DNA of 64,000 nt from Eubacteriaceae bacterium (lineage in GTDB: Bacteria > Bacillota > Clostridia > Peptostreptococcales > Anaerovoracaceae): NCBI GenBank assembly GCA_022652985.1, contig JALCRY010000002.1:1-64000 (forward strand), given 5' to 3'. Numbering within the stretch: the stretch's first letter is position 1; the number at the start of each line of letters is the position of its first letter. The position numbers and the translations under genes were made by a program. Positions 9,596 through 18,936 of this stretch are shown in pieces. The notes beneath the pieces were generated by a model. It had not been told where the DNA came from. It saw only the letters and a program-made list of their open reading frames with translations, and did not search any database.

Positions 9596-10249
9596 TTATT
9601 CTGCGTCTGCATCGTCGAACAGCTGATCAAGATACCCGTTTATGTCGAAAAAGTCGCCCCACATATAGAACTTCATTCCTTCATGAGCAAGGTGTCTCGC
9701 CAGATCATCGCGGGCAAAGCAGATGTCAGAGCCCATCGCCATAGCGACATCGGTTATCCCGTCGCCGATCGCTATCGCACTGTCATAATCGTATTGACGC
9801 ATCACATTGTCTTTGCGCATGAGATAGCCGTCTCCCTCGTCCGGAGGCATGAGTTTCATGAATCCTGCCGAGGTATCGACTCCCACGCAGTGCACTGCCA
9901 GGAAACGGTCAAAACGATCGCCGAGTATTTCTTTCACGAACGGCTCGAGCCCTCCTGAAAGAAGCACTACCGGTATACCTTTTCTGTCCGTCAGGTCGAG
10001 GAACTCATCGAACCCCTCGCGCAGAGGAACAGAGCGGTAATATTCCAGCATAGGTCCGATCGAATCCGCAGGCATGCTGTCAAATGCCATATGAAGGACT
10101 TCGTTAAGCTTCAGCTTGCCCGCTTTCATGTCGCTGTTGACCTGTATCATCTGCTCCTGCGGGATCACTCTCATAAGCGCTCCGCTGAGCGTTTCTTCCG
10201 ATGTGACTGTCCCGTCGAAGTCAAGAAATATTATGCTTTCGTATTTCAA
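9596..10249 (-). CDS. HAD-superfamily phosphatase, MtnX/phosphoserine phosphatase-like
   Basis: IFLDFDGTVTSEET (motif I), LLSGGLEPF (motif II), AIGDGITDVAMA (motif III). Confidence 0.75.
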   Translation of the reverse strand: MKYESIIFLDFDGTVTSEETLSGALMRVIPQEQMIQVNSDMKAGKLKLNEVLHMAFDSMPADSIGPMLEYYRSVPLREGFDEFLDLTDRKGIPVVLLSGGLEPFVKEILGDRFDRFLAVHCVGVDTSAGFMKLMPPDEGDGYLMRKDNVMRQYDYDSAIAIGDGITDVAMAMGSDICFARDDLARHLAHEGMKFYMWGDFFDINGYLDQLFDDADAE

Positions 10250-10263
10250 CTGTGCCGCCTTTC

Positions 10264-11577
10264 CTATTTCATCAGATCGAATGAAACATCCGCTCCGAGC
10301 AGCTGAGCCATCTGTGCCAGTTCCTTATGCGTCTTCGCGTATTCCATAACCGGAACACCTTCCATAGCCGCATCGATAGCCTGTCTCATCGACTTCGCGC
10401 CCGCTTCGCTCCCTGCCGGATGACCGTGGATAGCACCGCCTGCAGCCAGAACGATATCTGTGCCGAGGGCCTTGATAGCCTTGTCGACCATCATCTGGTT
10501 CGTGCCGCCGGACACCAGGTAAAGCATAGGCTTTATGTTCCACCAAGGCTGAGTGAAGAACCTGAAGCATCTTGCCAGAGACTTCATCGGGAACGGGAAC
10601 TTGCCCCAAGGATGTCCGTTTATCTGCATGTCGCCGCCGGCGAGTCTGACGAATTTTCCTATTGTCAGCGGTGCACTCAGACCTGTATATGTAGCTCCGC
10701 AGAATACTCCCGCGAAATCGATATGCGCCAGGATAGGAACATCGATATTAGGGTCTTCCGACAGCATCTGCAGTGTGCCGAATCCCGAAGTGTATGTATT
10801 GATCATCAGGCAGTTGGCACCGTACTCGATAGCGCGGTATGCATTGTCTCTGACTTTGTCGATCCTGTCTGTGATATTCGTCGCGTAAAGAGTATGCTCT
10901 CCGGTCTCTTCGAATACCTGCTTTTCCTTCTGCATGAACAGCGTTACTCTGTCCTTCTGCGGGCAGAAATCTTCGTTGCACGGCATGAGTTCATCGTCCT
11001 TGATGATGTCTACGCCGCCCTTTGAAGCCTGATAGAACAGATCCGCGCCCTCTTCAGGAGTCCAGCCTGTGTTAGGTTTGATCATCGCATTGACCAGCGG
11101 TCTGTCATGCACGCCGAGTCTGTCTCTGATGCCTTCTACGCCGAATTTAGGTCCGGTGAACTGCTCTACATATTTTTTCGGGAAAGCGCAGTCTATCATC
11201 TTGATCGGGCCGCTGGCCGAAATGTTGCCGAACAGTGTAGAAAGGATCATCGGGAAGCTCGTTCCCATATTTCTCATAGGATAAGCGATCTGAATGATAT
11301 GCATCGGCGGTGCCGGCGGCTGTACCATATCGTTGCCCATATCAGGCAGTTCATATATAGCTACGACCTTGGCTCCGAATATCTTTTTCTTATCATCAGT
11401 CTCGTGAGAAACCTTTATCCAGGTCCCCGTCGTCTGCTCGTCGGCAATAGCCATGGCGAGTTTTTCGATATCGCTTGTCGGCACATTGCACTGATATGTA
11501 GCAATAATATAGTCATCATCGAATGCTACTTCCGGAAATGCGTACGACATATTGATGTCATCTAACTGTTTGATCAT
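10264..11577 (-). CDS. RuBisCO-like protein (form IV RLP)
   Basis: EQTTGTW, FGNISA, AMIKPNTGW, GGVDIIKDDELM, VSGGTNQ, GGAIHGHPAG align with RuBisCO large-subunit motifs; several carboxylase residues are absent. Confidence 0.9.
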   Translation of the reverse strand: MIKQLDDINMSYAFPEVAFDDDYIIATYQCNVPTSDIEKLAMAIADEQTTGTWIKVSHETDDKKKIFGAKVVAIYELPDMGNDMVQPPAPPMHIIQIAYPMRNMGTSFPMILSTLFGNISASGPIKMIDCAFPKKYVEQFTGPKFGVEGIRDRLGVHDRPLVNAMIKPNTGWTPEEGADLFYQASKGGVDIIKDDELMPCNEDFCPQKDRVTLFMQKEKQVFEETGEHTLYATNITDRIDKVRDNAYRAIEYGANCLMINTYTSGFGTLQMLSEDPNIDVPILAHIDFAGVFCGATYTGLSAPLTIGKFVRLAGGDMQINGHPWGKFPFPMKSLARCFRFFTQPWWNIKPMLYLVSGGTNQMMVDKAIKALGTDIVLAAGGAIHGHPAGSEAGAKSMRQAIDAAMEGVPVMEYAKTHKELAQMAQLLGADVSFDLMK

Positions 11578-11628
11578 ATTGTTTCCTCCTTGAAAATCTT
11601 GATGTAAAAGAGTTGGTTTTCATTTATT

Positions 11629-12885
11629 TCAGTCCACGACTTTACCAAATTTTACTTCTTTGGCCATGAACATCATTACAAGTGCTATACCGGTACAGGC
11701 GACCAGTATCCAGAACAGTGCCGTATAGTTTCCTCCGAGAAGCGATGCTCCTCCGACGAAAAGCGCCCCGGCAACATTGCCTGCCCAAAGCAGAAGCCCC
11801 TCAGACGTGCCCTCGCTCGTAGGATAACAGGATTCAGCAGCCAGCGTCAGAAGCACAGGCGCGCTTCCTATCGTGAAGAAACCGTATATCACGGATGCCG
11901 CCAGCATCCCGCCGAAACCGTTCAGAACGGTGAACAGCAGAAGTCCTATCGCACCCAGGATATTGGCGCCCAGTATGTATCTCAGTCTGCGTCTCTCCTT
12001 GTCTTTGTCGGAAAGCATCGATATCACGAGACTTCCCACAGTGCCGACCGCCAGTATTACTACGCCTATTATGCCGACGTGTGTTGAATCTATGCCTTTG
12101 CCGCCCAGTGTCTGCACAAGAGCTTCGATGTCCGTGAAGAACGTGTTGAATACTCCCAGCATCGCAAAGAAGATAAACAGGCAGAGGATAAAGTTTCTCT
12201 GTTTGAATGCATTTTTCATGCCCGGGCCGAAGTCCGAACGTTCAGCTTCTTTTTCTTCGCACGGCGGTGTGGCCGGTTTATCTTTCACCAGAACGATGAA
12301 CAGTACCGCACCGATTATCGATATCCAGCCGTAAAGCATCAGGATCCCCTTGATGCTCATCGAGGACATCAGCAGAGGCGTCACCAGCAGTCCGGCGCAC
12401 ATGCCGACATATCCCGCAAGGAGCGCAACGCTGTTCGCGGTAGCTCTCTCGTTCTCAGGGAACCATCTTCCTGCGACCAGTCCCGGTGAATTGAGTATGA
12501 ACGGCTGCGCCAGCGAGAAGCCCACGGTAGCCGCGATGAGTCCGCCGAACGATCCTCCGAGGATGCCGCGCATTATCGCGCTGAGAGCCATGAGGATGCA
12601 GCCGAAGCTCACCGATTTCTTGAAGCCCCACTTTTCGAACGCCCACATGACCGGTACTGAAAGTATCACCATCCCGACCATGAAGATCACCGACAGCATG
12701 CTTATCGCGCTGTTGCCTTTGACCGCATCTGTAAAACCGTAGTAATGCCAGGCATCGGTAGTAATTGAAAAGAAAGTAGTTCACATTATCTGTATGAGTA
12801 CGCAATTCAGCGCGTAGACCGCCAGAACCACCCATCTGTACCCGTATACCTTGTAATTAGAGCCGCCATTGCCGGAGCCATCCAT
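11629..12885 (-). pseudogene. MFS transporter (oxalate/formate antiporter-like) interrupted by an in-frame TGA
   Basis: ATG at 12885 gives MDGSGNGGSNYKVYGYRWVVLAVYALNCVLIQIM, TGA at 12783..12781, then TTFFSITTDAWHYYGF... continues in the same frame into the 356-aa ORF. Confidence 0.75.
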
Positions 12886-12945
12886 CAATATCACCCTCAT
12901 TCTGAAAATATCGTAAAAATTTTCTGAATCTTTGTTATGAGTTAA

Positions 12946-12974
12946 ATTATACCTTTATCTAATTTTAGTGTCAA
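12946..12974 (-). promoter_or_regulatory. Consensus sigma-A promoter for MFS-RLP-HAD operon
   Basis: Minus strand TTGACA-N17-TATAAT, both hexamers perfect. Confidence 0.85.
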
Positions 12975-12988
12975 GTATAGAAAATCCC

Positions 12989-13017
12989 TTGAAAAAAGTA
13001 TACTTTGGTTGTAATAT
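12989..13017 (+). promoter_or_regulatory. TetR gene promoter with palindromic operator in the spacer
   Basis: TTGAAA-N17-TAATAT; perfect palindrome AAAGTATACTTT at 12995..13006 lies inside the spacer. Confidence 0.75.
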
Positions 13018-13058
13018 AGAATAGTAATCTAAAAACTGCAGTACCCGAGAGGTGAATT

Positions 13059-13655
13059 ATGGTCACTACCAGAAGAGAATCCAACAAAATCAAGTGCAGA
13101 CAGCGCATCCTGAAAGCTTCGCGCCGCCTGTTCAATTCAAAGGGATATGAGGGGACGATGATTGAAGATATCGCCGAAAAGGCCGATATCTCAAAAGCAA
13201 CTTTTTACAATTACTTTCCGAACAAAGAAAGTCTGCTGCTGGGGACAGCAGAAGATGAACTGGCAATAATACAGGAACTGCTTGAGAACGAACTCAAAGA
13301 CGAACTGAACAGCGACAAAAAACTCCGCGCGGTCATCGAATTTCTCGTTCTTGACGGCCTGCCGTTCATCAATCTTTCGCGCAGGCTCACATACCTGAAC
13401 TCCTGCAAGGACAGTCCGGTATACAAGGTGCGTCTCGGCATCATCAGCATTTTCAAACAGCTGATCGGAGAAGCCATGCAGCAGGGCAGATACAAAGAAG
13501 GCCTTACCGTCGACGAGATCGAAGATGTCTACATGAGCGTCTATCTCGTGACGCAGTTCGAATGGACTCACATCAGCAGCTACTCAGAAGAATTCTGCAA
13601 GGAAAAGCTCAACAAGCTGATGGATACTGTTCTCGCCGGTGTTTACGCCGACTGA
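13059..13655 (+). CDS. TetR/AcrR-family transcriptional regulator
   Basis: N-terminal HTH: IEDIAEKADISKATFYNYFPNKESLL. Confidence 0.9.
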   Translation: MVTTRRESNKIKCRQRILKASRRLFNSKGYEGTMIEDIAEKADISKATFYNYFPNKESLLLGTAEDELAIIQELLENELKDELNSDKKLRAVIEFLVLDGLPFINLSRRLTYLNSCKDSPVYKVRLGIISIFKQLIGEAMQQGRYKEGLTVDEIEDVYMSVYLVTQFEWTHISSYSEEFCKEKLNKLMDTVLAGVYAD

Positions 13656-13677
13656 CGCAGAAAGCAAAAACAAAGAA

Positions 13678-13718
13678 CCGGCACATGATTTTATCTTTCA
13701 TGTGCCGGATTTTTCTTG
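13678..13718 (+). terminator. Intrinsic terminator after the TetR gene
   Basis: CCGGCACATGA ttttatctt TCATGTGCCGG ATTTTTC. Confidence 0.8.
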
Positions 13719-13755
13719 ATTTGATTTTCCTGTTTATTTTTCGTATCCGCGCGGA

Positions 13756-14409
13756 TCACATCGACCTGATGACGCCGAGAAGCTGTATCGGATCTTCTAT
13801 TGTGAACTCCGGCATATCTTCCCGTTCCGCATTTTTCAGCGGATCGGTGACTCCCCAGTCCGCGAGAACGGCCTTCACGCCGGCATTGTGCGCGCACCTG
13901 ATATCATGTATCGTATCGCCGAGCATTACTGCTTCCTGCGGTTCGCTGCCTACGCGTTCCAGCGCTTTCAGCACAGGCTCCGGATCCGGTTTCGCCTTCG
14001 TGCAGTCGTCGACCGCGACTATCGTATCAAAGAAATCATCGATGCCGAACTTCTTCAGGCCTCTCATCGTGGTGTGGGCCAGACGCGATGTAACTATCCC
14101 GCTCTTGTACCCTTCCGCCTTTATCATCGTGAGCATGACCATGGCATTTCTGCACATCCTGATCTGCGATTCGAAATTATCATACTGATATTCACGGTAG
14201 ACCCTGATCGCCTCTTCCGGATCCGAATCGGCAAACATTCTTTCCATCGAATCCGCCAGCGGTTCCCCGAAGGTCCCGTATATTTCTTCGACCGGGTGCT
14301 GCTGCCCTTCCATAGCCATGAAAGCATGCTGCCAGGACTCCACTATTACCTGATTGGTGTCCACGAGTGTCCCGTCGAAATCATAAAGTACCGTTGTAAT
14401 ATCGCTCAT
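13756..14409 (-). CDS. HAD-superfamily hydrolase, PpaX/Gph-like
   Basis: LYDFDGTLVDTNQVI, GIVTSRLAHTT, KPDPEPVLKA, MLGDTIHDIRCAHNAG. Confidence 0.8.
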   Translation of the reverse strand: MSDITTVLYDFDGTLVDTNQVIVESWQHAFMAMEGQQHPVEEIYGTFGEPLADSMERMFADSDPEEAIRVYREYQYDNFESQIRMCRNAMVMLTMIKAEGYKSGIVTSRLAHTTMRGLKKFGIDDFFDTIVAVDDCTKAKPDPEPVLKALERVGSEPQEAVMLGDTIHDIRCAHNAGVKAVLADWGVTDPLKNAEREDMPEFTIEDPIQLLGVIRSM

Positions 14410-14795
14410 TAGTTCATGTCCGCGTTGACCTGGACATCCTCCTCCTTCATTTCCACAGGCGGGAGATACAGAGGCTGCATGCCGCAGTTCATCATGATGG
14501 CCGCTACCGTCGCTCTTACGAACGGGAACGCCTCTTTGTATGATTCAACGTGCATCTTTCTCTGGTCATCCGTAGGCTCGATCGTGAATCTGCTGAGCAC
14601 TACGATGTCCATGTTGAACTTGTCCGGATCTTCCTTGTCGCTTATCTTGATGATATCTCTGCCGATGCAGATGCCGTCATCGTAATTGTAGCTGACATTG
14701 TGCGTCGAGTTGATCCCGAGTTCTATCTTGTCCGCTTTTTCTTCCTGATTGTTGAAGCTCAGGCTTTCTACCTGGTATCCCTGAAATTTGATCAT
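14409..14795 (-). CDS. SecB-like protein-export chaperone
   Basis: MIKFQGYQVESLSF start with GGAGG RBS; C-terminal EAFPFVRATVAAIMMNCGMQPLYLPPVEM resembles the SecB FPYARE...P.L.L.PV block. Confidence 0.55.
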   Translation of the reverse strand: MIKFQGYQVESLSFNNQEEKADKIELGINSTHNVSYNYDDGICIGRDIIKISDKEDPDKFNMDIVVLSRFTIEPTDDQRKMHVESYKEAFPFVRATVAAIMMNCGMQPLYLPPVEMKEEDVQVNADMN

Positions 14796-14813
14796 TTTTT
14801 TCCTCCGTTTCAA

Positions 14814-15936
14814 TTATGCGTCCGGCTGCTTCAGCTTTTCGTTGATGAAGTAATCGATGTCACCGTCGAGCACCTTGTCGACATTCCCGACTTCGGCGCC
14901 TGTCCGGTGGTCTTTTACCATCGTGTATGGCTGGAACACGTAGGACCTTATCTGACTGCCCCAGGTTATCTGGCTGAAATCGCCGTGAAGTTCCTTGAGG
15001 TTTTCCTTATGCTCTTCCTCTTTCAATTCTATAAGACGCGATTTGAGTATTCTCATCGCCATGTCTTTATTCTGAAACTGCGATCTTTCATTCTGGCAGC
15101 TGACGACGATATTCGTCGGCAGATGCGTGATGCGTATCGCAGAGTCTGTCTTGTTGACCTTCTGGCCGCCCTTGCCGCTGGAACGAAAAGTATCTATCCT
15201 GATATCGTCCGGATCGATCTCGACTTCGATGTCCTCGCCCATTTCCGGCATGACCTCGACCGCGGCAAAAGACGTATGTCTCCTGCCGGAAGAATCGAAC
15301 GGCGATATCCTGACGAGACGGTGAACGCCTTTCTCGGTCTTGAGATATCCGTAGGCATTACTGCCTTCCACGATTATCGTCGCGCGCGATATGCCGCCTT
15401 CTTCGTTGTCCTGCATATCAACTATCTTGACCTTGAATCCTCTGCTTTCTCCCCAGCGCGTATACATGCGGAGCAGAAGTCCTGCCCAGTCCTGGGCGTC
15501 GGTCCCGCCTGATCCGGCGTGCACCGTAAGTATGGCATTGTTGATATCATATTCTCCGTTGAGCAGTATCTCTATGCGGAACGCCTCGGCTCCCCGCACG
15601 AACTTGTCGTATTCTGCAGTAATTTCCTCGGCCATCTGGTCTCCCTCGGGAGTGCCCGGTGCAGCGCCTTCTTCCTCGGCGAGTGCGATCAGCACTTCGA
15701 GATCTTCCAGCGTCTGCCCTAAAGCCGCAAATCTTTTCATTTTTTCCTCGAGCCGCTTTTTGTCCTGCATGACTGTCTGCGCAGTCTCGCGGTCATCCCA
15801 GAATCCCGGTGATTCCGACTGTCTGGCGAGTCCTTCTATTTCCTTCGACACCTTGTCCGGGTCAAAGGGACTCACCTGCCTCTTTGAGGTCTGCCGTAAG
15901 ATTCGGCAGGTTCATTTTTATTTCTTCTATCTGCAT
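14814..15936 (-). CDS. prfB: Peptide chain release factor 2, programmed +1 frameshift
   Basis: GSGGTDAQDWA (GGQ: SSGKGGQKVNKTDSAIR). First 24 codons MQIEEIKMNLPNLTADLKEAGESL end in CTT TGA C at 15867..15861; +1 frame continues DPDKVSKEIEGL. Confidence 0.95.
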
Positions 15937-15955
15937 GTTATCTCCTAATCATGAT

Positions 15956-18793
15956 CTAACGATTTTCTTCTTCGAGGTCCGACTCCATGTGGCAGTACTT
16001 GTATTTCTTGCCGCTGCCGCACCAGCACGGATCGTTTCTGCCGATCTTCGGATGCTCGCGTCTGAAAGGAGTCTGTGTCTTTTCGCGTTCAGGGATATCC
16101 TGTTCGCCCGGCATGCTCGTTGTGCCGCTTCCGGTATGGACTTCACCCTCCATGAGTTCGCTCTCGTCGAATTCATCCTTGTGCGTCTGGCCTTTGCCGA
16201 TAACGTCTCTTCTCTCTGCCCTTGTTTCCACTGTGACATTATAGCAGAACATGACAGTTTCTTCCTTGATCGCGTTGATCATCTCTTCGAACATCGCAAA
16301 GCCCTCTTCAGCATATGCGCCGGCAGGATCCTGCCCGCCGAGTCCTCTGAGCCCGATCCCGTTCTTGAGCTGATCCATCGCATCGATATGATCCATCCAC
16401 TTGTTGTCGACGACTCTGATGAGGATCATTCTCTCGAGTTCACGCATGGTCTCTTCGCCGACTTCCTGTTCCTTGTCGGAATAAAGCTCGTCGAACAGTT
16501 CCATGATATCGTCATGCAGAGAATCCGCATCGACATCACGCATATCTTCTTCGTCGTAATGCACGCCTTTGAAGCGCGGGCATATCTTTTTGAGATTCTT
16601 GTTGAGCGTTTCGAAGTCCCATTCCTCCGGGAACTTGGAAGCAACCGTTATCGGATCGATCGTCGCTTCGATCAGCTCCTGAGCCATATCCATGATATAG
16701 CTTCTGAGGTCTTCCCCGAAGAGCACCATGCGGCGCTGTTCGTAAATGACTTCACGCTGTTTATTCATGACATTATCGTACTGGAGTACGTATTTACGTA
16801 TCGAGAAGTTGCGTCCTTCGACCTTCTTCTGCGCATTTTCGATGCTCTTCGATACCATTCCCGATTCGATCGGATCGTCTTCGGCCACGCCGAGTTTGTC
16901 CACGACCGTCTTCATCCTCTCGCCTCCGAACATTCTCATAAGATCGTCCTCCAGCGAAATGCAGAACTGCGTCATGCCCGGGTCTCCCTGACGTCCGGAA
17001 CGTCCTCTGAGCTGGTTATCGATACGTCTTGACTCATGTCTCTCAGTACCTATGATGCAGAGGCCGCCGTGCTCACGCACGCGTTCCTGCTCTTCCTTAC
17101 GCTCTTCTTTGAACTGGTCATGCAGTTCGCTGAAACGCTTTCTGGCATCTATGATCTCGGAATCATCCGTCTTTGTCAGCGAATTCGCCTGGTTGACGGC
17201 TTCCTCGGAGAAGCCTTCCTTTTCGAGCTGCTTCAGCGCCTCGAACTCAGGATTGCCTCCCAGAATGATATCGGTACCACGGCCTGCCATGTTGGTAGCT
17301 ATAGTAACAGCTCCTTCACGTCCCGCTTCCGCGATGATCGCCGCCTCCTTCTCATGCTGCTTGGCGTTCAGTACGCTGAAATCCTTGATCCCGCGCTTCT
17401 GAAGCATTTCGGCGATGACTTCTGATTTTTCTATCGATATTGTACCCACCAGCACAGGCATACCCGTTTCGTGAGCCTGAATGATCTTCTCTATGATGGC
17501 GTGATACTTTCCTGTTTCCGTTGCAAATATCGCATCAGGCATATCCTGACGCACCATCGGCTTATTAGTCGGAACGACGACAACGTCCATGTTGTATATA
17601 TCACGGAATTCATCTTCCTCAGTCTTGGCCGTACCTGTCATGCCCGCAAGCTTCTCATACATACGGAAATAGTTCTGCAGCGTTATCGTCGCCAGTGTCT
17701 TGGATTCGCTTCTGACGCTTACGCCTTCCTTCTGCTCGATCGCCTGATGCAGCCCGTCGCTGTATCTTCTTCCGAACATAAGTCTGCCTGTAAACTCGTC
17801 TACGATGATGACTTCTCCGTCCTTCACGATGTAGTCGATATCCTTATGCATGAGAGCATGCGCCTTCAGAGCCTGCTGGCAGTGATGGTTGATCTCCATG
17901 TTTTCAGGATCCGCAAAGTTGTCGATCCCGAAGAACTGCTCGCATTTGTGGATGCCGGCATCGGTGAAAGCGACCTGCTTGTCCTTTTCGAATACGACAT
18001 AGTCGCCGTATTTATCATCCGGCTCATCCTTCGGATCGTTCTCGTCCTTGATGCCGCCGTGCAGAGTTCTGATGAATCTGTCGGCCTGGGCATAGAGCAC
18101 TGTGCTCTTGTCGCCCTGTCCGCTGATGATGAGAGGTGTTCTCGCCTCATCGATCAGTATCGAGTCGACCTCGTCGACGATCGCGTAGTTCAGATCTCTC
18201 TGCATCATGTCTTCTTTATAGATGACCATGTTGTCGCGCAGGTAATCGAAACCGTATTCATTGTTCGTTCCGTATGTGACATCTGCCTGATAGGCTGCTC
18301 TTCTCTGCTCATCTGTAATGTCGTGGATAACGCATCCTATCGTGAGTCCGAGGAATGTATATATCTTGCCCATCCATTCCATGTCTCGCTTGGCCAGGTA
18401 ATCGTTGACTGTAACTACATGCACGCCCTTGCCTTCAAGGGCATTCAGATATACCGGCAGAGTGGCGGCCAGCGTTTTTCCTTCACCTGTCTTCATCTCC
18501 GCGATACGGCCCTGATGCATGACTACTCCGCCCATGAGCTGTACTCTGAACGGCTTCATGCCGAGCACTCTCCACGCGGCTTCCCTGGCTACTGCGAATG
18601 CTTCCGGCAGCAGATCGTCAAGATCTTCGCCTTCATCCAGTCTCTCTCTGAATTCATCTGTTTTCCCTTTGAGTTCCTCATCGCTCAGCGCGCTCGTTTC
18701 TTCATCGAGAGCTTCTATGCGATCTACGATCTTTCCGACCTTCTTGACCTCTTTTTCATTGAGATCTCCGAAGACCTTTTCCATAAAACTCAT
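15956..18793 (-). CDS. secA: Preprotein translocase ATPase SecA
   Basis: 945 aa; [40 protein letters not shown], and C-terminal zinc motif [16 protein letters not shown]. Confidence 0.97.
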   Translation of the reverse strand: MSFMEKVFGDLNEKEVKKVGKIVDRIEALDEETSALSDEELKGKTDEFRERLDEGEDLDDLLPEAFAVAREAAWRVLGMKPFRVQLMGGVVMHQGRIAEMKTGEGKTLAATLPVYLNALEGKGVHVVTVNDYLAKRDMEWMGKIYTFLGLTIGCVIHDITDEQRRAAYQADVTYGTNNEYGFDYLRDNMVIYKEDMMQRDLNYAIVDEVDSILIDEARTPLIISGQGDKSTVLYAQADRFIRTLHGGIKDENDPKDEPDDKYGDYVVFEKDKQVAFTDAGIHKCEQFFGIDNFADPENMEINHHCQQALKAHALMHKDIDYIVKDGEVIIVDEFTGRLMFGRRYSDGLHQAIEQKEGVSVRSESKTLATITLQNYFRMYEKLAGMTGTAKTEEDEFRDIYNMDVVVVPTNKPMVRQDMPDAIFATETGKYHAIIEKIIQAHETGMPVLVGTISIEKSEVIAEMLQKRGIKDFSVLNAKQHEKEAAIIAEAGREGAVTIATNMAGRGTDIILGGNPEFEALKQLEKEGFSEEAVNQANSLTKTDDSEIIDARKRFSELHDQFKEERKEEQERVREHGGLCIIGTERHESRRIDNQLRGRSGRQGDPGMTQFCISLEDDLMRMFGGERMKTVVDKLGVAEDDPIESGMVSKSIENAQKKVEGRNFSIRKYVLQYDNVMNKQREVIYEQRRMVLFGEDLRSYIMDMAQELIEATIDPITVASKFPEEWDFETLNKNLKKICPRFKGVHYDEEDMRDVDADSLHDDIMELFDELYSDKEQEVGEETMRELERMILIRVVDNKWMDHIDAMDQLKNGIGLRGLGGQDPAGAYAEEGFAMFEEMINAIKEETVMFCYNVTVETRAERRDVIGKGQTHKDEFDESELMEGEVHTGSGTTSMPGEQDIPEREKTQTPFRREHPKIGRNDPCWCGSGKKYKYCHMESDLEEENR

Positions 18794-18936
18794 AAAAATC
18801 TTCCTCCTGTATCTTCACGCATGCCCTGCGCATGCTCCATAACGGGACCTGCTCCGGACATTTTGCGCGCTGGCTCCGCATATACGGAGGTCTGCATTTT
18901 AAACATCACGCTTTGTCCTTCCGGAACCTGGTTCCC

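Noticed and set aside
12781-12783. Selenocysteine insertion in the MFS transporter
   Set aside because: No convincing SECIS-like hairpin right after the UGA, and the context suggests Trp; recorded as a nonsense codon instead.
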